Source of the DNA: Balneolaceae bacterium
Lineage (GTDB): Bacteria > Bacteroidota > Rhodothermia > Balneolales > Balneolaceae
NCBI GenBank assembly: GCA_017640605.1
Contig: JAEPQH010000008.1
Coordinates: 83,932-147,931 of the forward strand
Length of the DNA stretch: 64,000 nt
Direction of reading: 5' to 3'
Shown: positions 38,301-46,775 of the stretch, one piece after another
How positions within the stretch are numbered: the stretch's first letter is position 1
Layout of the letters: each line of letters opens with the position of its first letter
Made by a program: the position numbers and the translations under genes
Notes under the pieces: generated by a model
What the model was told of the DNA's origin: nothing
The model's input: the letters and a program-made list of their open reading frames with translations, nothing else
The model's database searches: none

Positions 38301-38626
38301 TTATGATTATTTGGATCCATGGCTACAAAGCCAATGGAATACGAACCCTGAGCATCAAAAACGGGCTCTAGTGTTATGCCTCGATTGGTAGTTTTCCAAA
38401 CTCCACCTGATGAGGTTGCTACATAAAATTCGCTGTGATTATCCGGATTAACGGCGAAATCAGAAATCCGCCCAGAAGTAAAAGCAGGACCAATACTTCT
38501 GAATTTAAATGCTGATAGCGAAGTAGAATATCTTGAATCGCTTGGCTCATCTTGAGCCACTGCATCTAAAGAAATCGAAAAAAAGATAAAAAGTGCCAGG
38601 AAGCACCCCGAGAATAAATTCCGCAT
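35336..38626 (-). CDS. Secreted sortilin/VPS10-type BNR-repeat glycosyl-hydrolase-like protein
   Basis: 1096 residues with a signal peptide (MRNLFSGCFLALFIFFSISLDAVAQ). It is a large beta-propeller with many Asp-box (S/T-x-D-x-G-x-x-W) repeats such as TDRGESW, DDRGQSW, TDGGENW and MDGGDYW, spanning ~40-740, in the family annotated as VPS10/sortilin or WD40/YVTN/BNR-like glycosyl hydrolase. Residues ~790-930 look like a FlgD/Ig-like beta domain ('TIRDANNEIVNELRTLGRKGINRIHWDLRYPD', 'MVLPGTYTVQLSKMEDG') and the end is a helical bundle (~940-1090). It is probably extracellular; no catalytic residues can be assigned. Confidence 0.88.
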   Translation of the reverse strand: MRNLFSGCFLALFIFFSISLDAVAQDEPSDSRYSTSLSAFKFRSIGPAFTSGRISDFAVNPDNHSEFYVATSSGGVWKTTNRGITLEPVFDAQGSYSIGFVAMDPNNHNVVWVGTGENNNQRSVAYGDGVYKTIDGGKSWKHMGLKNSEHIGMIEIDPRDSDVVYVAATGPLWSPGGDRGLYKTVDGGENWEKILDISEHTGINEVHLDPRNPDVIYATAHQRRRHVFTYISGGPESAIYKSTDGGNNFRKIMKGMPSGDIGRIGLDISPANNDVIYATVEAQTGKSGFYRSTDRGESWERRSSYSSSGNYYQEVVADPVDVDLVYVMNTFSGVSEDGGKTFSNVGELNKHIDNHAQWINPDNPNHLLNGNDGGVYESYDRGKTWRFYTNLPVTQFYKVAVDNDYPFYNVYGGTQDNFTIGGPTRSIEPTGLTYKDWQVTLLGDGFEPHVDPEDPNIIYSQAQYGNLYRFDRQSGETQNIIPQPPAGADSEYNWNWDSPFLVSSHDNKRLYYASDRVLRSDDRGQSWREISGDLTRQIDRNRLEVMDKVWPMDAVAKNASTTQYGNIVALAESPLDENLIYAGTDDGLIHVSTDGGENWAKYDEFQGVPSMTYVNEIIPSAHDVNVVYAAFNNHKRGDFKPYLLKSSNQGKRWTSIASNLPERGSIYAIEEDPEVADLLFIGTEFSLFMTMDGGDYWKKFANGVPTIAVRDINIQTRENDLVLGTFGRGFYILDDYSALRDFTKEVKESEAHLFNVRDAFQYIPYSPIAASATISWLGPKGFQGEDFYMGENPEFGAAFTYYLKESFQSLEDQRKKEEKEQRDEGETVYYPTYEQMETEFDDEKDYLMFTIRDANNEIVNELRTLGRKGINRIHWDLRYPDTDQIRTNSANPTQNLESGIMVLPGTYTVQLSKMEDGEMSMLSEPVSFVVKSLSNVTLPATNPDAVLAYQKELMELSKAANSARNAFSEINDRLEYYQAASRMVQSELLDSKIEELEDKLEELRLSIYGDPIKRTLEINQAPSLNNRINTAIGSGLGTTQDPTETSAMVKAIAEEQLRPVIASLKSILEKDIPAIDAELTRLDAPWTPGRIIDLDY

Positions 38627-38705
38627 AGTGTACCTAATTAAGTTAAAATGAACTCCGAAAATGAGAGAACAGAGTAACTAAATATGCAGGGATATGCTGT
38701 AAAAT

Positions 38706-39212
38706 TTATCGGTTGATATATTTTGCGGGAATTGGATTTGCGGGATTTTCAGACGACCAGAATACCGAAATGATCCACCATCGATTGCCATCGTTAAATA
38801 ATTGAATACTGTTTATACCACGCATAAAAACCTCTCCTTCTTTTGTACGGCGAGAATCGTAGGTACTAAACACGTGGGCGATATTCCCAAATTGCTCAAC
38901 AACTTGCCCAATTTCAGATTCGAAAAATCCATCTCGCTCTAGGCTAGAGCCGGCACGTTCGATGTATTCTTCAGGAGTCCAGCTTAGATATCCAATATTT
39001 CCTTCGCGATCGGTGTAAGTGGGGATTAAGCGGCCATCGGGGGCAAATAAATTTTTAAATCTATCCCAATCCCTAGCCTCTCCTGCCTCTCCCGAAATAA
39101 CTTCGTACAACGCATCTATGGTTGATTGAATGGATTCGGTATCGCTTTGATATTGGCCGAATATCGATGTTGTGCAGCAGATTAGCATCACTGAAAGCAA
39201 GAAAATTTTCAT
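38706..39212 (-). CDS. Secreted SnoaL/NTF2-like protein
   Basis: 168 residues with a signal peptide (MKIFLLSVMLICCTTSIFGQ). The cone fold of SnoaL/DUF4440 proteins is suggested by 'IQSTIDALYEVISGEAGEARDWDRFKNLFAPDGRLIPT' and 'FGNIAHVFSTYDSRRTKEGEVFMRGINSIQLFNDGNRWWIISVFWSSE'. Members bind or transform small molecules; none of the residues visible tells which. It lies 4 bp downstream of the aldo/keto reductase on the same strand, so they form an operon. Confidence 0.82.
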   Translation of the reverse strand: MKIFLLSVMLICCTTSIFGQYQSDTESIQSTIDALYEVISGEAGEARDWDRFKNLFAPDGRLIPTYTDREGNIGYLSWTPEEYIERAGSSLERDGFFESEIGQVVEQFGNIAHVFSTYDSRRTKEGEVFMRGINSIQLFNDGNRWWIISVFWSSENPANPIPAKYINR

Positions 39213-39216
39213 AGAT

Positions 39217-40200
39217 TTAATTTTGAAGGATTTGTTCGATACGATGCTGTTCGTCGTCGCTTAACTCTAAGTTATCGATGGCTTCAACATTGTTTTCGAG
39301 TTGCTTAATGCTGCTTATGCCAATCAATGCAGTAGTAACTGCTTGGTGCCGTAGTATCCAAACTAAAGCAAGTTGCGCTAACGATTGCCCACGTGATTCT
39401 GCAATGGCATTCAAGTCTTTGATTTTTTGTAACAGCTCTTCCGTAAGATCTCCTTTTTGGAGAAAACCATCTGGGTCGGCGATGCGCGAATTTTCGGGGA
39501 TTCCATGCAAGTATTTATTGGTCAATAGACCTTGCGCTAATGGCGAAAATGGGATGCTACCCACACCTTCTTGCTGAATCACATCAAAAATCCCCTCACG
39601 CTCCGGCTCACGATGAAACATGTTGTATTTTGGCTGATGGATAATGATCGGAACTCCCCAAGACTTTAACATTTGGATAGCTTCACGCGCCCGATCGGCC
39701 GGGTAATTGGAGATACCGGCATACAACGCTTTTCCTGAACGAACAATCTGTTCTAATGCACGCATACTTTCTTCTAAGGGTGTGTCATAATCCGGGCGAT
39801 GATGGTAGAATATATCTACATATTCCAGCCCCATGCGTTTTAAACTCTGATCACAGCTCGAAATCAAATATTTTCGAGAACCTCCATCGCCATAAGGACC
39901 TTCCCACATCCCGAAGCCTGCTTTACTGCTAATAATTAACTCGTCTCTACGCCCGTGGAAAATGGTTTTTAAAGCTCGTCCAAATTGCTCTTCGGCGCTA
40001 CCGGGTGGCGGACCATAATTATTGGCTAAATCAAAATGAGTAATGCCTAACTCGAAGGCTCTTGTTAACATTTGATCTACTTTTTCCAGGGTTTGTTGCC
40101 CTCCGAAATTGTGCCAGAGTCCTAGTGACAGTATGGGTAAATAAAGCCCCGAGTTCCCACATTTGCGATAAGGAATTCGGTTGTAATCGGGTTTAATCAT
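39217..40200 (-). CDS. Aldo/keto reductase, YghZ (L-glyceraldehyde 3-phosphate reductase)-like
   Basis: Start chosen at ATG 40200 (MIKPDYNRIPYRKCGNSGLYLPILSLGLWHNFGG), which matches how this branch begins; ATG 40239 would add 13 residues. 327 residues with the AKR tetrad: Asp and Tyr in 'FDLANNYGPPPGSAEEQFG', Lys in 'ELIISSKAGF' and His in 'YVDIFYHHRPD'. The 'GMWEGPYGDGGSRKYL' insertion is typical of YghZ/Kv-beta-like AKRs, which reduce small aldehydes such as methylglyoxal or L-glyceraldehyde 3-phosphate with NADPH. Operon with the SnoaL-like gene. Confidence 0.9.
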   Translation of the reverse strand: MIKPDYNRIPYRKCGNSGLYLPILSLGLWHNFGGQQTLEKVDQMLTRAFELGITHFDLANNYGPPPGSAEEQFGRALKTIFHGRRDELIISSKAGFGMWEGPYGDGGSRKYLISSCDQSLKRMGLEYVDIFYHHRPDYDTPLEESMRALEQIVRSGKALYAGISNYPADRAREAIQMLKSWGVPIIIHQPKYNMFHREPEREGIFDVIQQEGVGSIPFSPLAQGLLTNKYLHGIPENSRIADPDGFLQKGDLTEELLQKIKDLNAIAESRGQSLAQLALVWILRHQAVTTALIGISSIKQLENNVEAIDNLELSDDEQHRIEQILQN

Positions 40201-40262
40201 TGAATATGAAATTATCTGTTTGCCCCGAAAATAGGGCAATCAAACGCCAATTCAATATTTAG

Positions 40263-41792
40263 TTAGAACCGAATAATTTTCGGTCGTTCATTGCGATAAG
40301 AAGTCATCGTTAGTCCAACGGGCGCATTTACATAAGTGGGGTCGGCTACCACAAACTTTTGACCATTCGAGACGTGAAAGTCACCCGGAACTGTGTGCGA
40401 AAATTTTACCGCAGTGGCTAAATGACGGCTATAACGCAATGCAACTACCTCCAATCCTAGCAAATCCTGAACTAGTGTAGCAAAAAAGATAGCACGGTCA
40501 TCACAATCGGAATACGAATAATAAAATATTTCATCCGGCAGCATATATTTTTCACGGTCAAATTGCTCCTGATCGGTTTTATACTCAAAAGATGTTTGTA
40601 CGAGTCGAAGTAAAAAATTAACGGCCTGCAACTCATTCATCGATTCCAAAATCGGTTCCAATTGAGTGTATAATTGCTTTTTTGTAGGCTCCGACATCGA
40701 AGCAGAAAAGAACACCGGCAAATCTGTTCTTGGGTAATATTCGAAATAAGAAATCAGTTCGCTGCTAACCGTAACCGGAAACTCATATCTACGATCTTTA
40801 AACTCGAATCGCAGTGTTTTTTGAAATGATTCTGACTGATCAGTTATAGTGGGATATTCATAAATTGAAAAGTCTAGCTTGCGAACCTGAGCTTCATGTC
40901 CACCGGCATAGGTAAAAATAGATCCAGGAGATTGAAATTCGTCGTTATAGTTGAGTGGAAAATATTTTTCGCCGTCAAGGATGTAATATTTTTGATCAAA
41001 AATATTACCACTCACCGCAAATAGGTTATAAACTCCGTTTTGATCGTAACCCACTTTAGTTTCATATCCCGCCTTAGTTAGCAAAAACCAATTCATCAAG
41101 CGAACCAAATTCGGATGTTGTGCTCCAATAATATCCTTCGAAATGGAATTTATTAATAAGATGTAACCCCAATCATTTAGAGCCAGCTCTTCTTTTAAAT
41201 CAAGAGTGTACTTCACAAACTCAGTATGATTCACGCTACTTACTTCTTCCCAGAACCTTGCAATCCTATCGTTATCTAACTTTCCGTTTCGGTAATGTGA
41301 TGGGTTTAATTTCCTCGAAATCATCGTGGGATAGCTGAACGGTATTGAATTAGAATAGTAGTTTAGATCGAATCTTCGAGCATCAGTTTCTCCGAATAAA
41401 CTGAATGCTAGTTCTGATTCTCTTTCCCTTTCAAGTTCAATATTTGGGTTAGGTGTAGGTAGTTCGATGGGATTGGTATCCAGATCAAATCCTAAATCAA
41501 TAGTAATCTTCTCATCAATCAGTACATCTTCCGGGATTTCCATTTCGGTCCTTTCCGGTGCAGTGTATACCGGCACTTCTTCGGGCTTTACCTCGCTGTA
41601 AAATCCTGCTCCACTTGATATCCCTACTTCTTCCCAGGTATTTTTAAGCATCTTGATAAACTCTTCATCAAATTTATCTTTGTATGCCTGAAACTCTTCC
41701 TTCTGCTGTTTTTTCCATTCCTCAAATGTTTGTGCATTCAGATAAGTAGATGAACAAAATATCAAGAAGAGAATGACCAAGAACGACTTCAT
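40263..41792 (-). CDS. Secreted transglutaminase-like protein
   Basis: Start chosen at ATG 41792 (MKSFLVILFLIFCSSTYLNAQ, a clear signal peptide); an ATG at 41807 would add five residues. About 509 residues: a charged N-terminal coil (~20-60), a proline/glutamate-rich linker, and a C-terminal transglutaminase-like fold with the Cys in 'EIFYYSYSDCDDRAIFFATLVQDLLGLEVVALRYSRH', a His in 'SRHLATAVKF' and an Asp in 'VVADPTY', the Cys-His-Asp order expected. Such proteins may be peptidases or peptide-crosslinking enzymes in the periplasm. Alone on its transcript, 150 bp upstream of the flagellin cluster. Confidence 0.78.
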   Translation of the reverse strand: MKSFLVILFLIFCSSTYLNAQTFEEWKKQQKEEFQAYKDKFDEEFIKMLKNTWEEVGISSGAGFYSEVKPEEVPVYTAPERTEMEIPEDVLIDEKITIDLGFDLDTNPIELPTPNPNIELERERESELAFSLFGETDARRFDLNYYSNSIPFSYPTMISRKLNPSHYRNGKLDNDRIARFWEEVSSVNHTEFVKYTLDLKEELALNDWGYILLINSISKDIIGAQHPNLVRLMNWFLLTKAGYETKVGYDQNGVYNLFAVSGNIFDQKYYILDGEKYFPLNYNDEFQSPGSIFTYAGGHEAQVRKLDFSIYEYPTITDQSESFQKTLRFEFKDRRYEFPVTVSSELISYFEYYPRTDLPVFFSASMSEPTKKQLYTQLEPILESMNELQAVNFLLRLVQTSFEYKTDQEQFDREKYMLPDEIFYYSYSDCDDRAIFFATLVQDLLGLEVVALRYSRHLATAVKFSHTVPGDFHVSNGQKFVVADPTYVNAPVGLTMTSYRNERPKIIRF

Positions 41793-41904
41793 TTGTGCCA
41801 ACATCATACCATTACCTGAATAATTATTTGAAATGAGGATGCATTTAAGAGCTTCTTTAAAACCAAACGTATGGAATTGTTCCTATAATTTTAAACATAA
41901 AAAA

Positions 41905-41933
41905 AACCCATACCACAATGCGTAGTATGGGTT
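41905..41933 (-). terminator. Terminator after flagellin gene 1
   Basis: Stem AACCCATAC / GTATGGGTT followed on the minus strand by TTTTTTATG. 22 bp after the stop codon. Confidence 0.85.
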
Positions 41934-41954
41934 GAATTTTGATGGAAATATCGA

Positions 41955-42908
41955 TTATCCGATAAATCCTAGAACAGACTGTGGTCCGTTATTCGCTTGA
42001 GCTAAGGCTGAGGTAGCCGTCTGCTGCAGAATCTGCAATCTAACTGATTCGGATTGTTCTTTCGCGAAATCGGTATCCATGATTCTGGATTTTGCTGATT
42101 CAGTAGCCGAAATCGACTCACTTAGCGTATCTTCGCGCAATGAAAGCGACGATTGTGTGATTCCAATGGTATTTACATTCGATGCCATAGTGTCGATGGC
42201 TGAATCAACCGCACTAATAAATGCGTTGAAATCAGCAGCCGTTGCCGTAGAAGCAAAAGTAAAGGTACCTTGATCGGAAGCAGTTGCAGCGGTAACTGAA
42301 ATAGCTCCACCCGAAGCGGCTCCACCACCTGCTGTAGTTGTAGCACCAAGAGAAGCATCGCCTGAGGCAGCAAATAGTTCACCTACATTCACCGCATTAA
42401 TTGTAGCGGTAATGGTGTCTTCGGCACGCTCACCGGTTTGGAAAGTTAGAGTGATAGATCCACTGTTATTTGCACCATTCAACAACTCGGTATCTTGATA
42501 AATGGTTTGGTTCGCGATCTCATTGATATCGGATCCAATAGCGGCAATCTGATCACCAATATATCCACGCTCGGTATCACCCAGCGTATCGTTGGCAGCT
42601 TGTGTTGCCAAACTTTTCATTTCGATTAAGCTATCCATTACGATATCGAAGCTCGATTCTGTAATATCAAGCACTGATTTAGCATCGCCTACATTTTGTA
42701 GGGATTGCTCCAGACCTGCCACACGGCTTTTCAATTTAGTTGCAATAGAATAGCCCGCAGCGTTGTCTTCTGCTTTATTGATTTTTTTACCCGTTGTTAA
42801 ACGCTCTCGGCTGTTTGCCAAATCACGATTTACACGGTTTAAAGATAACTGTGCATCTAGAGATTGCACGTTAGTATTTACTCGGTTTAGATCTCCAAAA
42901 CTAGCCAT
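41955..42908 (-). CDS. fliC: Flagellin 1
   Basis: 317 residues. N-terminal D0/D1 (~1-165: 'VNTNVQSLDAQLSLNRVNRDLANSRERLTTGKKINKAEDNAAGYSIATKLKSRVAGLEQSLQNVGDAKSVLDITE') and C-terminal D1/D0 (~240-317, 'QSSLSLREDTLSESISATESAKSRIMDTDFAKEQSESVRLQILQQTATSALAQANNGPQSVLGFIG') flank a short Ala/Gly/Ser/Thr-rich centre (~175-235), the likely surface and glycan-bearing part. It differs from flagellin 2 at only 7 positions by my count. It has its own SD (AAGGTGAA), sigma-28-type promoter and terminator. Confidence 0.97.
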   Translation of the reverse strand: MASFGDLNRVNTNVQSLDAQLSLNRVNRDLANSRERLTTGKKINKAEDNAAGYSIATKLKSRVAGLEQSLQNVGDAKSVLDITESSFDIVMDSLIEMKSLATQAANDTLGDTERGYIGDQIAAIGSDINEIANQTIYQDTELLNGANNSGSITLTFQTGERAEDTITATINAVNVGELFAASGDASLGATTTAGGGAASGGAISVTAATASDQGTFTFASTATAADFNAFISAVDSAIDTMASNVNTIGITQSSLSLREDTLSESISATESAKSRIMDTDFAKEQSESVRLQILQQTATSALAQANNGPQSVLGFIG

Positions 42909-42961
42909 ACTTATTCACCTTTTTTTGTTATTGTTTATATAGTTTGCTCTGGTTGATATGT

Positions 42962-42989
42962 TTATCGATCTGAGTTTTCCGGTCTTAAA
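42962..42989 (-). promoter_or_regulatory. Sigma-28-type promoter of flagellin 1
   Basis: Minus strand reads TTTAAGA-N14-TCGATAA, close to the FliA consensus (TAAA-N15-GCCGATAA). The same pair of boxes precedes all six flagellin genes. It lies ~55 bp before the start codon. Confidence 0.85.
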
Positions 42990-43112
42990 TTCTGAAATCA
43001 ATTTTTTTAAATTAATCACCTTTTAAAGCCCATTGAACCTATTATAAGGATGATATTTGATTCATTTATTTCAGGTAATACTTTATTTTATATTGAATTT
43101 ATTTCATAAAAA

Positions 43113-43141
43113 AACCCTCATCACTTTGAGCAATGAGGGTT
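43113..43141 (-). terminator. Terminator after flagellin gene 2
   Basis: Stem AACCCTCAT / ATGAGGGTT with an 11-base loop, followed on the minus strand by TTTTTATG. 29 bp after the stop. Confidence 0.85.
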
Positions 43142-43169
43142 ATTATTTTAGAATATTTTATTAGATAAA

Positions 43170-44123
43170 TTATCCAATAAATCCTAGAACTGACTGCGGT
43201 CCATTGTTAGCCTGAGCTAAAGCTGAAGTAGCAGTCTGCTGTAAGATCTGCAGTCTCACCGATTCGGATTGTTCCTTCGCAAAATCGGTATCCATGATTC
43301 TGGATTTCGCTGATTCTGTAGCCGAAATCGACTCACTTAATGTGTCCTCTCTTAGAGAAAGTGAAGACTGAGTAATACCAATGGTATTTACATTTGTAGC
43401 CATTGTATCGATAGCTGAATCAACGGCACTGATGAATGCATTAAAGTCAGCCGCGGTTGCTGTAGATGCGAATGTAAAGGTACCTTGATCGGAAGCGGTT
43501 GCTGCGGTAACAGAAATGGCTCCACCGGAAGCGGCTCCACCACCTGCTGTAGTTGTAGCACCAAGAGAAGCATCGCCTGAGGCAGCAAATAACTCACCCA
43601 CATTTACCGCATTAATTGTAGCAGTAATGGTGTCTTCGGCACGCTCACCGGTTTGGAAGGTAAGTGAAATAGATCCACTATTATTCGCACCATTTAACAG
43701 CTCGGTATCCTGATAAATAGTTTGATTTGCAATTTCATTGATATCAGTTCCAATCGCAGCAAGCTGATCGCCAATATATCCACGCTCAGTATCACCAAGT
43801 GTGTCGTTAGCAGCTTGTGTTGCTAAGCTTTTCATTTCGATTAGGCTGTCCATTACAACGTCGAAACTTGATTCTGCAATATCCAGTACTGATTTAGCAT
43901 CGCCTACGTTTTGTAGGGATTGCTCCAGACCAGCCACACGGCTTTTCAATTTTGTTGCAATTGAGTAACCCGCAGCGTTGTCTTCTGCTTTATTGATTTG
44001 TTTACCGGTTGTTAGTCGCTCTCGGCTGTTTGCCAAGTCACGGTTTACACGGTTAAGTGAAAGTTGTGCATCTAAAGATTGCACGTTGGTATTCACTCGG
44101 TTTAGATCTCCAAAACTAGCCAT
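43170..44123 (-). CDS. fliC: Flagellin 2
   Basis: 317 residues, nearly identical to flagellin 1 (differences such as TGKQ for TGKK, DIAESSFDV for DITESSFDI, GDQLAAIGT for GDQIAAIGS). A 64-bp stretch coding for the Gly/Ala-rich centre (43528-43591) is identical to 42313-42376 in flagellin 1 although other silent sites differ, which suggests gene conversion. FliS should chaperone it, with capping by FliD, both encoded nearby. Own sigma-28-type promoter and terminator. Confidence 0.97.
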   Translation of the reverse strand: MASFGDLNRVNTNVQSLDAQLSLNRVNRDLANSRERLTTGKQINKAEDNAAGYSIATKLKSRVAGLEQSLQNVGDAKSVLDIAESSFDVVMDSLIEMKSLATQAANDTLGDTERGYIGDQLAAIGTDINEIANQTIYQDTELLNGANNSGSISLTFQTGERAEDTITATINAVNVGELFAASGDASLGATTTAGGGAASGGAISVTAATASDQGTFTFASTATAADFNAFISAVDSAIDTMATNVNTIGITQSSLSLREDTLSESISATESAKSRIMDTDFAKEQSESVRLQILQQTATSALAQANNGPQSVLGFIG

Positions 44124-44177
44124 TATGGTTCACCTTTTTATTATTAATATTTATATATGTTGCTCTGGTTACATCAG

Positions 44178-44205
44178 TTATCGAACCCAAATTTGCCGTC
44201 TTAAA
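44178..44205 (-). promoter_or_regulatory. Sigma-28-type promoter of flagellin 2
   Basis: Minus strand reads TTTAAGA-N14-TCGATAA, 54 bp before the start codon, same spacing as the other copies. Confidence 0.85.
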
Positions 44206-44326
44206 TCGTAAGAGAAAAATATTTTATAAATATGCTAATAATTGATTTAAATAGTCTTAGAGAAATAATCTAATTGCTAAATATTATATAACTTTACTCA
44301 TCTATTTTTATACGCTAAAACAAAAA

Positions 44327-44356
44327 AGCCCTTATCACAATTAAGTGATAAGGGCT
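44327..44356 (-). terminator. Terminator after flagellin gene 3
   Basis: 12-bp perfect stem AGCCCTTATCAC / GTGATAAGGGCT followed on the minus strand by TTTTTG. 26 bp after the stop. Confidence 0.88.
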
Positions 44357-44382
44357 AATCGTAAAACTAATTATTAGATAAA

Positions 44383-45336
44383 TTATCCAATAAATCCTAG
44401 CACAGATTGCGGACCGTTATTAGCCTGAGCTAAGGCTGAAGTAGCGGTCTGCTGCAAGATCTGTAGTCGCACGGATTCGGACTGCTCTTTCGCAAAGTCG
44501 GTATCCATTATCCTGGATTTCGCAGACTCAGATGCTGAAATCGATTCACTCAATGTATCTTCTCTTAGAGAGAGCGATGATTGCGTGATACCAATGGTAT
44601 TTACATTGGTTGCCATAGTGTCGATGGCTGTATCCACTGCACTAATAAAGTTATTGAAATCAGCTGCAGTTGCTGTTGATGCGAAGGTAAAGGTACCTTG
44701 ATCGGAAGCAGTTGCTGCAGTAACGGAGATTGCACCACCGCTAGCTGAAGCGCCACCGGCTGTAGTTGTTGCACCAAGAGAAGCATCGCCTGAGGCCGCA
44801 AATAATTCACCAACATTAACCGCATTTACCGTCGCTGTTATGGTATCTTGAGCTCGCTCACCGGTTTGGAAAGTAAGTGAAATCGATCCACTATTATTCG
44901 AACCATTTAACAACTCAGTATCTTGGTAAATGGTTTGATTGGCGATTTCATTGATATCAGATCCGATAGCGGCAATCTGATCACCAATATATCCACGCTC
45001 GGTATCACCAAGTGTATCATTGGCTGCTTGTGTAGCCAGACTTTTCATTTCGATAAGGCTGTCCATCACAACGTCAAAACTTGATTCTGCAATATCCAGT
45101 ACTGATTTAGCATCACCTACATTCTGCAGTGATTGTTCCAGACCTGCCACACGGCTTTTCAATTTGGTTGCAATTGAGTAACCCGCTGCGTTGTCTTCTG
45201 CTTTATTTATTTTTTTACCCGTAGTTAGTCGTTCTCGGCTGTTTGCCAGGTCTCGGTTTACACGGTTAAGTGAAAGTTGTGCGTCGAGCGACTGCACGTT
45301 GGTATTCACTCGGTTTAAATCTCCAAAACTAGCCAT
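44383..45336 (-). CDS. fliC: Flagellin 3
   Basis: 317 residues, same D0/D1-centre-D1/D0 layout as flagellins 1 and 2. Centre reads 'TTTAGGASASGGAISVTAATASDQGTFTF', with AGGASA where the others have AGGGAA, and 'ISASESAKSR' instead of 'ISATESAKSR'. These Ser/Thr changes add possible O-linked sites. SD AAAAGGTGAA, own promoter and terminator. Confidence 0.97.
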   Translation of the reverse strand: MASFGDLNRVNTNVQSLDAQLSLNRVNRDLANSRERLTTGKKINKAEDNAAGYSIATKLKSRVAGLEQSLQNVGDAKSVLDIAESSFDVVMDSLIEMKSLATQAANDTLGDTERGYIGDQIAAIGSDINEIANQTIYQDTELLNGSNNSGSISLTFQTGERAQDTITATVNAVNVGELFAASGDASLGATTTAGGASASGGAISVTAATASDQGTFTFASTATAADFNNFISAVDTAIDTMATNVNTIGITQSSLSLREDTLSESISASESAKSRIMDTDFAKEQSESVRLQILQQTATSALAQANNGPQSVLGFIG

Positions 45337-45390
45337 AGGAGTTCACCTTTTATAGTTTGTTATAATTAATGTGTTGCTCGGTTACACTAA

Positions 45391-45418
45391 TTATCGAACT
45401 CAAAAAGTCACTCTTAAT
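45391..45418 (-). promoter_or_regulatory. Sigma-28-type promoter of flagellin 3
   Basis: Minus strand reads ATTAAGA-N14-TCGATAA, one base different from the other copies in the -35 box. Confidence 0.82.
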
Positions 45419-45539
45419 CTTTCAGAAAAATAAATATCAGCAATCGCACTTCAACTGTTAATACACAAGTTGTGATGATTAAGATGCCCAAACTATTTAT
45501 TGAACTCACTAATTCTGCCAAGACTATGGGTATAAAAAA

Positions 45540-45568
45540 AGCCATGCACTGAAACTCAATGCATGGCT
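45540..45568 (-). terminator. Terminator after flagellin gene 4
   Basis: Stem AGCCATGCA / TGCATGGCT followed on the minus strand by TTTTTTTATACC. 20 bp after the stop. Confidence 0.88.
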
Positions 45569-45588
45569 GTAAACTAAATCGGTTGCTC

Positions 45589-46539
45589 TTAGATAAATCC
45601 AAGAACCGACTGTGGACCGTTATTTGCCTGAGCTAATGCTGAGGTAGCGGTCTGCTGCAGAATCTGTAATCGTACTGATTCTGATTGTTCTTTTGCGAAG
45701 TCAGTATCCATTATCCTGGATTTAGCAGATTCCGTTGCGGAAATAGACTCTGACAACGTGTCCTCTCTTAAAGAAAGGGAAGATTGGGTAATACCAATGG
45801 TGTTTACATTATTAGCCATGGTATCGATAGCTGAATCAACCGCGCTGATGAAGCTGTTGAAATCTTCGGATGTTGCGGTAGATGCAAAAGTGAAGGTTCC
45901 CTGATCAGAAGCAGTTGCTGCTGTTACAGAGATAGCACCACCTGAAGCGGCTCCACCACCGGCAGTAGTTGTTGCACCAAGCGATGCATCGCCAGAGGCA
46001 GCAAATAATTCACCAACATTAACCGCAGCAATAGTTGCAGTAATAGTATCTTCTGCACGCTCACCGGTTTGGAAGGTAAGAGTTACACTACCTGAATTGT
46101 TGGTACCGTTTAATAACTCGGTATCCTGATAGATAGTTTGATTTGCAATTTCATTGATATCTGCACCAATAGCTGCAATTTGATCACCAATGTAACCACG
46201 CTCAGTATCGCCTAAAGTATCGTTTGCCGCTTGAGTCGCCAAACTTTTCATTTCGATCAGACTGTCCATTACGATATCATTACTTGATTCTGCAATATCC
46301 AGTACCGATTTAGCATCGCCTACGTTTTGTAACGACTGCTCCAGACCAGCTACGCGGCTTTTCAATTTTGTAGCAATTGAATAACCTGCTGCATTGTCTT
46401 CTGCTTTATTGATTTTTTTACCGGTAGTTAAACGCTCTCGGCTGTTTGCCAAATCACGATTTACTCGGTTAAGTGATAATTGTGCGTCAAGCGACTGCAC
46501 GTTGGTATTCACTCGGTTTAGATCTCCAAAACTTGCCAT
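45589..46539 (-). CDS. fliC: Flagellin 4
   Basis: 316 residues; the C-terminus ends GFI without the final Gly of copies 1-3. 'AESSNDIVMDSL' replaces 'AESSFD.VMDSL', 'TATSEDFNSFISAVDSAID' replaces 'TATAADFN', changes shared with flagellin 5. So copies 4 and 5 form one sub-group and 1-3 another. SD AAAAGGTGAAA, own promoter and terminator. Confidence 0.97.
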   Translation of the reverse strand: MASFGDLNRVNTNVQSLDAQLSLNRVNRDLANSRERLTTGKKINKAEDNAAGYSIATKLKSRVAGLEQSLQNVGDAKSVLDIAESSNDIVMDSLIEMKSLATQAANDTLGDTERGYIGDQIAAIGADINEIANQTIYQDTELLNGTNNSGSVTLTFQTGERAEDTITATIAAVNVGELFAASGDASLGATTTAGGGAASGGAISVTAATASDQGTFTFASTATSEDFNSFISAVDSAIDTMANNVNTIGITQSSLSLREDTLSESISATESAKSRIMDTDFAKEQSESVRLQILQQTATSALAQANNGPQSVLGFI

Positions 46540-46582
46540 TATTTCACCTTTTTATTTTATATATGTTGCTTTGGTGATTAGC

Positions 46583-46610
46583 TTATCGAACTGAATAAAT
46601 GATTCTTAAA
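46583..46610 (-). promoter_or_regulatory. Sigma-28-type promoter of flagellin 4
   Basis: Minus strand reads TTTAAGA-N14-TCGATAA, 44 bp before the start codon. Confidence 0.85.
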
Positions 46611-46712
46611 TATTTTCTATTAAAATTCATCATTTTTTTTGAAATATAATTGAACTTTCTCGATCAATTATATCAACTACTTATTAAGTTTTATTATACG
46701 ATTAAACAAAAA

Positions 46713-46740
46713 AATCCCACACCATAAATGGCGTAGGATT
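46713..46740 (-). terminator. Terminator after flagellin gene 5 (strand-specific)
   Basis: The minus-strand RNA can form 13 pairs, three of them G-U, between AATCCTACGCCAT and ATGGTGTGGGATT, followed by TTTTTTGTTT. On the plus strand the same positions are mismatches, so it should act only for the flagellin direction. Confidence 0.75.
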
Positions 46741-46775
46741 TTATTAATAAAATTGATTTATTTTAGTATCGTAGA

